Below the pieces are notes generated by a model that saw only the letters and a program-made list of their open reading frames with translations, ran no database searches and was not told where the DNA came from. DNA of 64,000 nucleotides from Bacteroidota bacterium (lineage in GTDB: Bacteria > Bacteroidota > Bacteroidia > Chitinophagales > BACL12): contig JADKAC010000003.1 in NCBI GenBank assembly GCA_016715425.1, positions 186,001 through 250,000 on the forward strand, read 5' to 3'. Made by a program: the position numbers and the translations under genes. Shown here piece after piece: positions 38,111 to 45,858 of the stretch (its first letter is position 1; every line of letters begins with the position of its first letter).

Positions 38111-38935
38111 TTATTTTTTACGTTTGCTGATTATGAATTTACTAGTGATTTTCTTCGGGCTACGTGTCTTCTTGCCTTTAGCATAGAGTCCCTTTCTTGA
38201 ACGAGGCTGTCCTCCAGATGCACGACCTTCGCCACCACCCATTGGGTGATCAACTGGATTCATCACAACACCACGATTTCTTGGTCGGGTTCCACGCCAG
38301 CGATTTCTACCTGCTTTACCTAATACTTCTAAACTATGATCAGGATTTGATACCGTTCCCACTGTTGCAAAGCAAGTAAGCAATATTTTTCTCAATTCTC
38401 CTGATGGCATGCGAATTACGGCATACTTGTCTTCCTTACTCGCTAACTGTGCCCATGTACCGGCACTGCGGGCAATCATACCGCCACGGCCTGGAGACAT
38501 TTCAATGTTATGAATAATAGTACCCAATGGCATATTTTTCAACATTAATGCATTGCCTAATTCGGGCGCTGCAGAATCACCAGCTTCAATTTTCTGCCCA
38601 ACCTTAAGGCCGTTTGGACATAGAATATAGCGCTTTTCGCCATCACTATAAACCACCAGAGCAATAAAAGCACTGCGGTTTGGATCATACTCAATGGTTT
38701 TCACAGTTCCTAAAACTCCATGTTTATTACGTTTGAAATCAATCAAACGATATTGCTTTTTATGGCCACCGCCGATATAGCGCATGGTCATCCGGCCCGA
38801 ACTATTACGTCCACCATTTTTCTTTATAGGAACCAGTAAGCTTTTTTCCGGAGTATCACTAGTGATCTCGGCATAAGCATTCCCAATCCTGAATCTTGTA
38901 CCCGGTGTAACCGGATTATATTTCTTTAATGCCAT
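38111..38935 (-). CDS. rplB: Large ribosomal subunit protein uL2
   Basis: 274 residues: NPVTPGTRFRIGNAYAEITS start, the RNA-binding GRNSSGRMTMRYIGGGHKKQ, and the C-terminal MNPVDHPMGGGEGRASGGQP signature with the functionally critical His. It is required for peptidyl transferase activity and subunit joining. Intact frame. Confidence 0.98.
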   Translation of the reverse strand: MALKKYNPVTPGTRFRIGNAYAEITSDTPEKSLLVPIKKNGGRNSSGRMTMRYIGGGHKKQYRLIDFKRNKHGVLGTVKTIEYDPNRSAFIALVVYSDGEKRYILCPNGLKVGQKIEAGDSAAPELGNALMLKNMPLGTIIHNIEMSPGRGGMIARSAGTWAQLASKEDKYAVIRMPSGELRKILLTCFATVGTVSNPDHSLEVLGKAGRNRWRGTRPRNRGVVMNPVDHPMGGGEGRASGGQPRSRKGLYAKGKKTRSPKKITSKFIISKRKK

Positions 38936-38943
38936 TGTTATAA

Positions 38944-39240
38944 TTACACGTTACTGAAGAAATCAATTGTTTCGCCTTTTTTCAGGGTAATATAGGCTTT
39001 TTTAATTTTGCCTTTTGTTCCCTTACTAATTCCAAATGCAGTGCGTTGCCAACCGTATTTGCCTATTTCGTTGATGGTACGCACAGCATCTACCTGTACA
39101 CCATACATTTTTTCCACTTCTGATTTTATTTCAATTTTGTTTGCATCTTTGGCTACAACGAAGCCATAGGTGCCTCTTTGCTCAGTAAGCTGAGTAAGTT
39201 TTTCTGAAATCAGTGGTTTTATTAATACATTTCTTGCCAT
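38944..39240 (-). CDS. rplW: Large ribosomal subunit protein uL23
   Basis: 98 residues: VLIKPLISEKLTQLTEQRGT and FVVAKDANKIEIKSEVEKMY. It forms the docking site at the tunnel exit for trigger factor and SRP. Intact frame. Confidence 0.97.
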   Translation of the reverse strand: MARNVLIKPLISEKLTQLTEQRGTYGFVVAKDANKIEIKSEVEKMYGVQVDAVRTINEIGKYGWQRTAFGISKGTKGKIKKAYITLKKGETIDFFSNV

Positions 39241-39251
39241 TGCTTAATTTT

Positions 39252-39884
39252 TTAATTCTTTGGCACCATTTGGTTAATCTTTTCTACAGAACTTTCTGAT
39301 AAAATCAAGGTGTTAGCCTTCATGATTTCATAAGTATGCAGATTATCTGCCATTGAAATTTCTGTATTTGGAATATTTCGTCCGGAAATACGCACATTAG
39401 TATCGTTACTACCAATTACAACTAAAGATTTTGTTTTATCTACACCCAATGCTTTCAATACCCCTGCAAAATCTTTTGTTTTAGGTTGATCCATTTTCAG
39501 ATCTTCGATAATAATTATCTTGTTTTCTTTGGCTTTGTAAGAGAAGGCACTTTTTCTTGCCAGGTCTTTTACTTTTCCATTCAACTTAAAACCATAATCT
39601 CTTGGTTTAGGTCCGAATATAGTACCGCCTCCATAGTACAATGGATTTTTGATATCACCTTTACGTGATCCACCTGTTCCTTTTTGGCGGTGTAATTTTC
39701 GAGTAGATCCAGCAACTTCATTGCGCTCTTTTGATTTATGAGTTCCTTGACGCTGATTTGCCAAAAAGAGCTTCACTGTTAAATAGATGGCGTGATCATT
39801 TGGCTCAATACCAAATATCTCGTCATTCAATTCTACATTGCGACCTGTTTTACTTCCTGTTGAATTTAATATTTCGATTTTCAT
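39252..39884 (-). CDS. rplD: Large ribosomal subunit protein uL4
   Basis: About 210 residues starting at the ATG at 39884 (MKIEILNSTGSKTGRNVELN). An upstream TTG at 39896 would overlap rplC and adds no conserved sequence. The extended loop GSTRKLHRQKGTGGSRKGDI lines the exit tunnel. In enterobacteria L4 represses S10-operon expression; nothing here shows whether this applies. Intact frame. Confidence 0.97.
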   Translation of the reverse strand: MKIEILNSTGSKTGRNVELNDEIFGIEPNDHAIYLTVKLFLANQRQGTHKSKERNEVAGSTRKLHRQKGTGGSRKGDIKNPLYYGGGTIFGPKPRDYGFKLNGKVKDLARKSAFSYKAKENKIIIIEDLKMDQPKTKDFAGVLKALGVDKTKSLVVIGSNDTNVRISGRNIPNTEISMADNLHTYEIMKANTLILSESSVEKINQMVPKN

Positions 39885-39885
39885 A

Positions 39886-40503
39886 CTATTTCTCAATTAT
39901 TACATAAGAACCTTTACCTCCTGGAACGGCACCGTTCAACAGAATCAAGTTTCTATCTGATAAAATCTTTGCTACTTTGATATTACGGGTTTTAATTGTG
40001 TCGCTACCCATGTGACCGGCCATTCTTAAGCCTTTAAATACTCTGGAAGGGAAAGAAGAACCACCAATGGAACCTGGTGCACGATGTCTGTCATGCTGAC
40101 CATGTGACCGCATACCAACTCCACTAAAATTATGGCGCTTCACTACACCTTGAAATCCCTTTCCTTTGGATGTGCCTACCACATGCACTTTTTCCCCTTC
40201 TGTGAAAATATCCACTGTTACGTTTTCACCTACATTCAGATTTGAATCAAAATTCCTGAATTCTTTGATATGTTTTGTTGGATCAGCACCTGACTTTTTG
40301 AAATGGCCTTTCATTGCTGCAGAAGTATTCTTTTCCTTCTTCGCATCGAAACCTAATTGAACTGCATTATAACCATCATTCTCATCAGTTTTTCGCTGAA
40401 GTACCACACACGGCCCAGCTTCAACCACAGTACATGTTACCATTTTCCCTTCGGCATCGAAGTAATGGGTCATACCTATTTTTTTACCAATAATTCCTTT
40501 CAT
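39886..40503 (-). CDS. rplC: Large ribosomal subunit protein uL3
   Basis: 205 residues: MKGIIGKKIGMTHYFDAEGK start and the central FQGVVKRHNFSGVGMRSHGQ with HRAPGSIGGSSFPSRVFKG. It helps form the peptidyl transferase centre surroundings. Intact frame, 3 bp after rpsJ. Confidence 0.97.
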   Translation of the reverse strand: MKGIIGKKIGMTHYFDAEGKMVTCTVVEAGPCVVLQRKTDENDGYNAVQLGFDAKKEKNTSAAMKGHFKKSGADPTKHIKEFRNFDSNLNVGENVTVDIFTEGEKVHVVGTSKGKGFQGVVKRHNFSGVGMRSHGQHDRHRAPGSIGGSSFPSRVFKGLRMAGHMGSDTIKTRNIKVAKILSDRNLILLNGAVPGGKGSYVIIEK

Positions 40504-40506
40504 CGT

Positions 40507-40812
40507 TTAGATTTTAATCTCTACTTCAACACCACTGGGTAATTCCAGTTTTTGCAATGCATCCACTGTTTTGTTGGTTGCACTATATATATCAAGTAAT
40601 CTTTTATAAGTGGATAGCTCAAACTGCTCTCTTGCTTTTTTATTTACATGCGGCGAACGCAAAACTGTATAGATCTTTTTCCTAGTTGGAAGTGGAATTG
40701 GGCCTGTAACTACAGCTCCTGTTCCTCTCACGGTTTTTACGATCCGTTCAGCAGTCTTGTCAACCAACATGTGGTCGAAAGATTTAAGCTTCATTCTGAT
40801 TTTATAACTCAT
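40507..40812 (-). CDS. rpsJ: Small ribosomal subunit protein uS10 (NusE)
   Basis: 101 residues: IRMKLKSFDHMLVDKTAERI and the signature GPIPLPTRKKIYTVLRSPHV. It works in the 30S head and in NusB-NusG antitermination. It follows fusA directly, with no tuf gene between, as is usual in Bacteroidota. Confidence 0.97.
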   Translation of the reverse strand: MSYKIRMKLKSFDHMLVDKTAERIVKTVRGTGAVVTGPIPLPTRKKIYTVLRSPHVNKKAREQFELSTYKRLLDIYSATNKTVDALQKLELPSGVEVEIKI

Positions 40813-40832
40813 ATTACTTTTTCTAACTTTTC

Positions 40833-42941
40833 TTATTCAACACTTACTTTTCCTTTCACCTTTGCAATTACTGCTTCTGCTACTGACGTAGGAGCAGGAG
40901 CAAAATGCGAGAATTCCAATATAGAAGTAGCACGTCCGGAAGTGATGGTACGCAACTGAGTTACATAACCAAACATTTCTGATAATGGCACTTTTGCTTT
41001 AATTACTGTTGCATTATTTTTAGAATCAAATCCTTCCATCATACCACGACGGCGGTTCAAATCTCCAATAACATCTCCCATGTGTTCTTCCGGAGTAATT
41101 ACTTCCAATTTCATAATTGGCTCCAGCAATTGTGGACCGGCATGTTTGGCCGCATCACGGAAGGCTGTTCGAGCAGCAATCTCAAAAGAGAATGCATCAG
41201 AGTCAACGGCATGAAATGAACCATCGAATAAGCGTATTTTCATACTGTCGAGTGTATAGCCTGCTAACACACCTGTTGACATCGCTTCTTTAAATCCTTT
41301 TTCTACAGAAGGAATATATTCACGAGGAATTGATCCTCCGAAAATATCATTTACAAACTGAAGGCCTGTAGTTTCCGCATTATCAACCGGTCCGATTTCG
41401 AACTGGATATCAGCGAATTTACCACGACCACCTGATTGCTTTTTATAAACTTCACGGTGTTTAATGGTCTTCGTGAGTGCCTCTTTATAAGAAACTTCAG
41501 GTGCTCCCTGATTCACGTCCATTTTAAATTCACGTCTTAAACGATCTACAATAATTTCAAGGTGTAATTCACCCATACCACGAATTACAGTTTGACCAGT
41601 TTCATCATCAAAAGATACTTTAAAAGTAGGATCTTCTTCAGCGAGTTTAGATAATGCCATTCCCAGCTTATCTACGTCCGCCTGAACTTTAGGTTCAATA
41701 GCTAATCCAATTACAGGCTCAGGGAAAGTCATACTCTCCAGAGCAATTGGTTTTTTTTCATCGCAAAGAGTGTCGCCTGTGCGAATATCTTTAAATCCAA
41801 CAGCTGCACCAATATCTCCGGCTTCAATAAAATCTAAAGGGTTCTGTTTGTTTGCATGCATTTGCAGGATACGGGAAATACGTTCTTTTTTACCTGTCCT
41901 GGTATTCAGCACATATGAACCGGCATCGAGATGACCTGAATACACTCTAAAGAATGCAAGACGACCCACGAATGGGTCAGTCATAATTTTAAATGCAAGT
42001 GCAGCAAATGGTTCTTTCGGATCCGGTCTGCGCAATTCTTCTTTTTCTGTATCAGGATTAATACCGGTAACGGCATCAATATCCATCGGAGAAGGTAAGA
42101 AGCGACAAACTGCATCCAACATAAATTGTACGCCTTTATTTTTAAAGGAAGAGCCACAAAGCATAGGTATGATAGCAATATCAATAGTTGCTTTGCGAAT
42201 TGCGGCAATCAATTCATCCTCAGTAATTGTATTTGGATCGGTGAAATATTTTTCAAGTAAAGCATCATCATATTCAGCAACAGCCTCCACCATTTTCTCA
42301 CGGTATTCCTTCACTAACTCTACCATATCCTCAGGAATTGGAATTTCCGTATAAGTCATTCCTTGAGTTTCATCATCCCAAATAATTGCCTTATTTTGAA
42401 TTAAATCAACTACACCTCTAAAATGCTCTTCTTCACCAATTGGCAATACTAAAGGCACAGGATTAGCACCTAACACAGTTCTCACTTGATTTACAACTTC
42501 TAAAAAATCTGACCCTGAACGATCCATTTTATTTACGAAACCGATACGAGGAACACGGTACCGATTTGCCTGACGCCATACCGTTTCACTTTGAGGTTCT
42601 ACTCCACCTACAGCACAAAACAATGCAACCACACCATCCAATACACGAAGAGAACGCTCCACTTCCACTGTGAAATCCACGTGGCCGGGAGTATCTATTA
42701 TATTTACTTTATATTCCTGATTGCGGTATTTCCATGAAGTAGTTGTAGCAGCAGATGTAATAGTAATACCACGTTCTTTCTCTTGCTCCATCCAGTCCAT
42801 TGTTGCAGCACCATCATGTACTTCCCCAATTTTATGAGTAATACCTGTATAGAATAAAATCCGCTCGGTAGTTGTTGTTTTACCGGCATCAATGTGGGCT
42901 GCAATCCCAATGTTTCTTGTATATCTTAAGTCTCTTGACAT
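40833..42941 (-). CDS. fusA: Translation elongation factor G
   Basis: 702 residues. The GTPase domain has AHIDAGKTTTTERILFYTG (G1), DTPGHVDFTVEVERSLRVLD (G3) and NKMDRSG (G4). Domains II to V follow, with MGELHLEIIVDRLRREFKMD and the C-terminal GYVTQLRTITSGRATSILEF. It drives translocation of tRNA and mRNA. The frame is intact over 2.1 kb. Confidence 0.98.
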   Translation of the reverse strand: MSRDLRYTRNIGIAAHIDAGKTTTTERILFYTGITHKIGEVHDGAATMDWMEQEKERGITITSAATTTSWKYRNQEYKVNIIDTPGHVDFTVEVERSLRVLDGVVALFCAVGGVEPQSETVWRQANRYRVPRIGFVNKMDRSGSDFLEVVNQVRTVLGANPVPLVLPIGEEEHFRGVVDLIQNKAIIWDDETQGMTYTEIPIPEDMVELVKEYREKMVEAVAEYDDALLEKYFTDPNTITEDELIAAIRKATIDIAIIPMLCGSSFKNKGVQFMLDAVCRFLPSPMDIDAVTGINPDTEKEELRRPDPKEPFAALAFKIMTDPFVGRLAFFRVYSGHLDAGSYVLNTRTGKKERISRILQMHANKQNPLDFIEAGDIGAAVGFKDIRTGDTLCDEKKPIALESMTFPEPVIGLAIEPKVQADVDKLGMALSKLAEEDPTFKVSFDDETGQTVIRGMGELHLEIIVDRLRREFKMDVNQGAPEVSYKEALTKTIKHREVYKKQSGGRGKFADIQFEIGPVDNAETTGLQFVNDIFGGSIPREYIPSVEKGFKEAMSTGVLAGYTLDSMKIRLFDGSFHAVDSDAFSFEIAARTAFRDAAKHAGPQLLEPIMKLEVITPEEHMGDVIGDLNRRRGMMEGFDSKNNATVIKAKVPLSEMFGYVTQLRTITSGRATSILEFSHFAPAPTSVAEAVIAKVKGKVSVE

Positions 42942-42965
42942 ATAAATCTTTCCTTGTACTTCTTT

Positions 42966-43433
42966 TTATGTTCTAAAATGCGCAAATGCTTTATTCGCAT
43001 CCGCCATTTTATGTACATCTTCTTTTTTCTTAATTGTTGCACCTTCATTTTTAGAAGCTGCTATTAATTCACCGGCTAATTTTTCTGCCATTGTGCGTCC
43101 GCTTCTTTTTCTGGAATAGCCAATCAACCATTTCATAGAAAGAGAAATTTTTCTGTCGGCTCTGATTTCTGTAGGAATCTGGAAGTTAGCTCCTCCAATT
43201 CTTCTTGATTTCACTTCTACACCCGGGGTAGCATTTGATAATGCAGATTTCCAAATCTCATAACCATTCTCACCAGTTTCTTTTTCAATTAAAGCCAATG
43301 CATCATAAAAAATGGTGAATGCAGTTGACTTTTTCCCTTGCCACATCATTTGATTTACAAAGGAAGTAACCAATATATCATTGTACTTGGTGTCTGGCTG
43401 AACGTATCTCTTTTTCGGTTTACTCTTTCTCAT
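42966..43433 (-). CDS. rpsG: Small ribosomal subunit protein uS7
   Basis: 155 residues: RYVQPDTKYNDILVTSFVNQ, VEVKSRRIGGANFQIPTEIR signature, and the C-terminal KKKEDVHKMADANKAFAHFR. It nucleates the 30S head and contacts E-site tRNA. Intact frame, 16 bp after rpsL. Confidence 0.97.
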   Translation of the reverse strand: MRKSKPKKRYVQPDTKYNDILVTSFVNQMMWQGKKSTAFTIFYDALALIEKETGENGYEIWKSALSNATPGVEVKSRRIGGANFQIPTEIRADRKISLSMKWLIGYSRKRSGRTMAEKLAGELIAASKNEGATIKKKEDVHKMADANKAFAHFRT

Positions 43434-43449
43434 GTAATAATTCCTTTAA

Positions 43450-43833
43450 TTATTTAGCAGCAGCTTTAGGCCTCTTGGTTCCATATTTTGATCTTCCTTG
43501 CTTGCGGTTGTTTACACCGGCTGTATCTAATGCACCACGTACAATATGGTAACGAACGCCCGGAAGGTCTTTTACTCTTCCACCACGGATTAACACGATA
43601 CTGTGTTCCTGCAGATTATGCCCTTCACCGGGTATATATGCAATTACTTCAAGTTGATTTGTTAAACGCACCTTAGCCACCTTACGCAATGCTGAGTTTG
43701 GCTTTTTAGGAGTGGTAGTATATACACGAGTACATACACCACGCTTCTGTGGGCATGAATCTAAAGCTCTGGATTTACTTGGTGCCTTTATTATGCGGCG
43801 ACCTTTTCTTACCAATTGTTGTATTGTAGGCAT
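43450..43833 (-). CDS. rpsL: Small ribosomal subunit protein uS12
   Basis: 127 residues: MPTIQQLVRKGRRIIKAPSK, the decoding-site loop TTPKKPNSALRKVAKVRL (with the Lys where streptomycin resistance arises, wild type here), and GEGHNLQEHSIVLIRGGRVK. It is the first gene of the ribosomal super-operon, reached by a leader of about 160 nt. Confidence 0.98.
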   Translation of the reverse strand: MPTIQQLVRKGRRIIKAPSKSRALDSCPQKRGVCTRVYTTTPKKPNSALRKVAKVRLTNQLEVIAYIPGEGHNLQEHSIVLIRGGRVKDLPGVRYHIVRGALDTAGVNNRKQGRSKYGTKRPKAAAK

Positions 43834-43900
43834 TTTTTCCTTTTCAAAAATTTTGAGGCTGCAAAATCAGAAGGAAGAGAGAGATAATCACAAACGGAGC

Positions 43901-43926
43901 GCACGAACCTCTTTCGAGTTAAGTGC
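43901..43926 (-). promoter_or_regulatory. Hairpin with GAAA loop in the rpsL leader
   Basis: On the minus strand the leader reads GCACTTAACTCGAAAGAG followed by GTTCGTGC. GCAC pairs with GTGC and an inner AACTC pairs with GAGGTT (one bulged G), closing a GNRA-type GAAA tetraloop. It lies ~70 nt before the rpsL start. It may be a binding site for a regulatory ribosomal protein; this is inference. Confidence 0.4.
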
Positions 43927-43999
43927 AGGATAGCCATTTGTGAACATTATCGGGGTTCACTCCCTTAATTCTACCTGCGGCCGATTTAAAAACGGATTG

Positions 44000-44007
44000 C
44001 AAAGGTA
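44000..44007 (-). promoter_or_regulatory. Candidate -7 box (TACCTTTG) of the ribosomal super-operon
   Basis: The minus strand reads TACCTTTG here, fitting TAnnTTTG, with TTG about 24 bp upstream (TTGTGAAATC). The inferred start would be near 43993, giving a leader of ~160 nt to rpsL. Confidence 0.5.
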
Positions 44008-44068
44008 ATGAGGCAAATTCAGATTTCACAATAATGACTGAAAGTTTTTTTAGGCGATGGATGAATAG

Positions 44069-44090
44069 AGCCAATTATTTTTAATTGGCT
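44069..44090. other. Perfect 9-bp-arm inverted repeat between two divergent promoters
   Basis: AGCCAATTA-TTTT-TAATTGGCT. No T-run follows on either strand, so it is not a standard terminator. A second hairpin (CTCAAAGGC pairing with GCC..TTTGAG) lies at 44127-44159. Either could be an operator, or part of a small RNA, in the 220-bp gap between the rpsL promoter and the next promoter. Confidence 0.45.
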
Positions 44091-44202
44091 GTACTCCCGA
44101 TATCGTAATGATTTGGTTCGCAGGTTCTCAAAGGCTAAAGCGCAAGGCCATATTTTGAGGAATCTGCTGACACGACTGGGGGAACATAGCGGTAATGAAT
44201 AC

Positions 44203-44232
44203 TTTAATTTGATGTTTAAATCAATACATTTG
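44203..44232 (+). promoter_or_regulatory. Candidate promoter for the orphan tube-like gene
   Basis: TTTA at 44203-44206 (or TTTG at 44208-44211) and TACATTTG at 44225-44232. The -7 box fits the consensus fully and the TTTA spacing is 18 bp. It lies 31 bp before the ATG. Confidence 0.5.
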
Positions 44233-44263
44233 TCAACTTAAACTAACCTATAAAATTGAAACT

Positions 44264-45232
44264 ATGGCAGACTCCAGAACCCAACAACCCTCATCTTATG
44301 CGCTTCAGTATAATAATGGCACTCCTATTCGTTTAAAAGATTTTTCCGGACTGCTAACATCCTCTCAGATTTTAGTTAATGATACTGAAAACTTTATTAA
44401 GCGTAACCGCATCCAGTCACTGGAATATAATGAAGTAGTCCTTACTCTTCCTTTTCCATTAGCGGAACCGGCAAAGAAGCTTTTTGAAGGTGCAATGAAT
44501 GGAACCCTTACCTCTGTTTTTACAACAATATCCAGATTGGATCAACAAAGTAATCAAATTCAATCTTACGAATTAGGAAATTGCGAGATACTTGAAATTG
44601 CATTCCCTACTTTGAATGCATCATCTAAAGATGCCGGTTTTGCAAGTATCCGGCTAAAGCCGGAGCATATTGATTTGACTTTAGGTAATAATTCTAGAGT
44701 AACATTGCCTACTAATACCGGCAAAATCAAAGCCTTTGTATCTAGTAATTATGAATTTGAAATTGATACTATTTCTAATTCAAATAAAATTTCTAAAGTA
44801 TCACCTGTAACAATCATTCCTCACCTTAATAGTAATAGAGATTTAAAAAATAACCTTGACTTTATCGAATTTAAAAGCATTGAAATAACACTAAGTGAAT
44901 CTGAAATAAATAATGCCGACTGGCAATCCTGGTTAAATGATTTTGTAAAAAACCAGCAAAAAGAAGGTAGAAATGGAGTTCTAAAATATTTAACCGCTGA
45001 TTTTAAAACCTCTTTATTAGAAATATCAGTATTCAATCTTTTCATAATTTCTACTTTATTTCATAATGATTCACAACTTGCCAAGATTACAATAGAATTG
45101 ATGTTTGATTTTGCAACTATAACAGGTAAAACAACCACCCCAGAGGGAAATGCTATTCGTTCTAATCCTGAAATAAAATTGTCAGGCTTAGAAATAATTC
45201 CGCCAGATTTAGAAATAACAACTAAAAAGTAA
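44264..45232 (+). CDS. Protein of unknown function with two phage tail-tube-like halves
   Basis: 322 residues with no signal peptide or membrane segment, so probably cytoplasmic or exported by a non-Sec route. Residues ~83-137 (SVFTTISRLDQQSNQIQSYE, LGNCEILEIAFPTLNASSKD, then SIRLKPEHIDL) resemble the T4 gp19/Hcp tube-protein pattern: a strand with a ligand turn, a central P at the tube lumen, and a closing long strand. A similar pattern recurs at ~240-290 (LTADFKTSLLEISVFNLFI, then KITIELMFDFATI). No sheath, baseplate or ATPase genes lie near it. The resemblance is from pattern memory only; function is unknown. Confidence 0.6.
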   Translation: MADSRTQQPSSYALQYNNGTPIRLKDFSGLLTSSQILVNDTENFIKRNRIQSLEYNEVVLTLPFPLAEPAKKLFEGAMNGTLTSVFTTISRLDQQSNQIQSYELGNCEILEIAFPTLNASSKDAGFASIRLKPEHIDLTLGNNSRVTLPTNTGKIKAFVSSNYEFEIDTISNSNKISKVSPVTIIPHLNSNRDLKNNLDFIEFKSIEITLSESEINNADWQSWLNDFVKNQQKEGRNGVLKYLTADFKTSLLEISVFNLFIISTLFHNDSQLAKITIELMFDFATITGKTTTPEGNAIRSNPEIKLSGLEIIPPDLEITTKK

Positions 45233-45246
45233 GTGCCTTTTTCTCT

Positions 45247-45309
45247 CACAAAGATCTCTTCGGGGATTTCTGTGTAAATTACAATATCACGGAGTTCCCT
45301 TCGGGTAAC
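45247..45309. other. Two consecutive TTCG-loop hairpins
   Basis: Hairpin 1 (45247-45274) has 12-nt arms, CACAAAGATCTC and GGGATTTCTGTG, around TTCG, with two or three mispairs. Hairpin 2 (45294-45309) is GTTCCC-TTCG-GGTAAC with one mispair. They follow the orphan gene's stop and could slow or end its transcription. Confidence 0.45.
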
Positions 45310-45322
45310 GCTATGAGAACAA
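45288..45322 (+). repeat. Imperfect direct repeat, left copy
   Basis: 35 bp, with CACGGAGTTCCCTTCGGG then TAACGCTATGAGAACAA. It matches 45859-45893 at 27 of 35 positions without gaps. Together the copies bracket the repeat array, long hairpin and CCCGATAG element. Confidence 0.6.
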
Positions 45323-45367
45323 AATAGACTATATTGTATTGAAAATGAGGTAAATAAGTGAAAATTG

Positions 45368-45625
45368 GATGTCAGATAATCATTTTATGATGTCTTAAAA
45401 TGATTTTAAGACATCTTCCTGGCATTTTCCGACACATTCCAGCCGATAAAAGACATCTTCTACTCGCTAAAAGACATCATCCGGGCTGTAAAAGACATCT
45501 TCTCACTTCTTTAAGACATCTCCCAGCCTTTAAAGGATATCTTCCGGAGGCTAAACGACATGTTCCTATCAAGAAACGACATGTTCCAATGGCTAAAAGA
45601 CATCTTTTTGTTTCTGGACGATATG
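45368..45625. repeat. Array of 13 hexamer sites at exact 21-bp spacing
   Basis: GATGTC at 45368 and 45389 is followed by its reverse complement GACATC, or close variants, at 45410, 45431, 45452, 45473, 45494, 45515, 45536, 45557, 45578, 45599 and 45620. Every step is exactly 21 bp. Most units sit in a pseudo-palindrome (AAGACATCTT, CGACATGTTC, GGATATCTTC); the spacers vary. The change of orientation makes a perfect 13-bp-arm palindrome at 45389-45415. A + strand frame (45400-45708) reads it as basic heptads such as KRHLPxx. I doubt it is a gene because it has no homology I recognise and no convincing start. Confidence 0.9.
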
Positions 45626-45635
45626 GTTTAATACT

Positions 45636-45709
45636 CCTATCGGTGGGTGTCCTCAGGCTGACCGAGTTATATTGTAGGTTTCGGTTGGTGAGGACACCAA
45701 ACCGATAGG
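45636..45709. other. Long imperfect hairpin next to the phased array
   Basis: The left arm CCTATCGGTGGGTGTCCTCA (45636-45655) pairs with TGAGGACACC-AA-ACCGATAGG (45689-45709). The only defect is a small internal mismatch. The 33-nt loop contains a second stem, ACCGA with TCGGT. No T-run follows closely. It could be a cruciform, a structured RNA or a mobile-element end. Confidence 0.75.
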
Positions 45710-45737
45710 GTACACCGCAGTTTTTGTTTTTGCATTT

Positions 45738-45840
45738 TTAGCCCCGATAGCAGTGGAAAGCGCCAGACATTGTGATGTGGTATTTTTGTAGTAAGGCAAG
45801 TGGCAGGCCTTGGAACGGATAGCGGGAAATAGCTCCTAAA
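45738..45840. other. Intergenic element with CCCGATAG and GGATAGCGGG blocks
   Basis: Starts TTAGCCCCGATAGCAGTGG and ends TGGAACGGATAGCGGG then AAATAGCTCC. The two ends are partly complementary, so it may fold back. From memory, paired blocks of this kind (AGCCCCGATAG.. and ..CGGATAGCGGG..AGCTCC) recur between genes in many Flavobacteriia and relatives. I cannot confirm that here. Confidence 0.45.
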
Positions 45841-45858
45841 ATTTTTTATTCAACACAT

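Noticed and set aside
40507..42941. Missing tuf gene between fusA and rpsJ
   Set aside because: This arrangement is normal in Bacteroidota, where tuf lies elsewhere (usually with the rpoBC-side cluster).
44101..44160. tRNA or tmRNA fragment suggested by GGTTCGCAGGTTC
   Set aside because: No cloverleaf, acceptor stem or CCA end can be built around it.
45368..45625. CRISPR array
   Set aside because: The repeat unit is only ~10-12 bp in a 21-bp period, the spacers are ~10 bp, and no cas genes are in the window.
45400..45708. 102-residue open frame with KRHLPxx heptads as a protein-coding gene
   Set aside because: The frame is open only because a 21-bp unit keeps its register. It has no recognised homology or convincing start, and it runs through the long hairpin. 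I record the region as a DNA repeat array and keep the coding option as the alternative.
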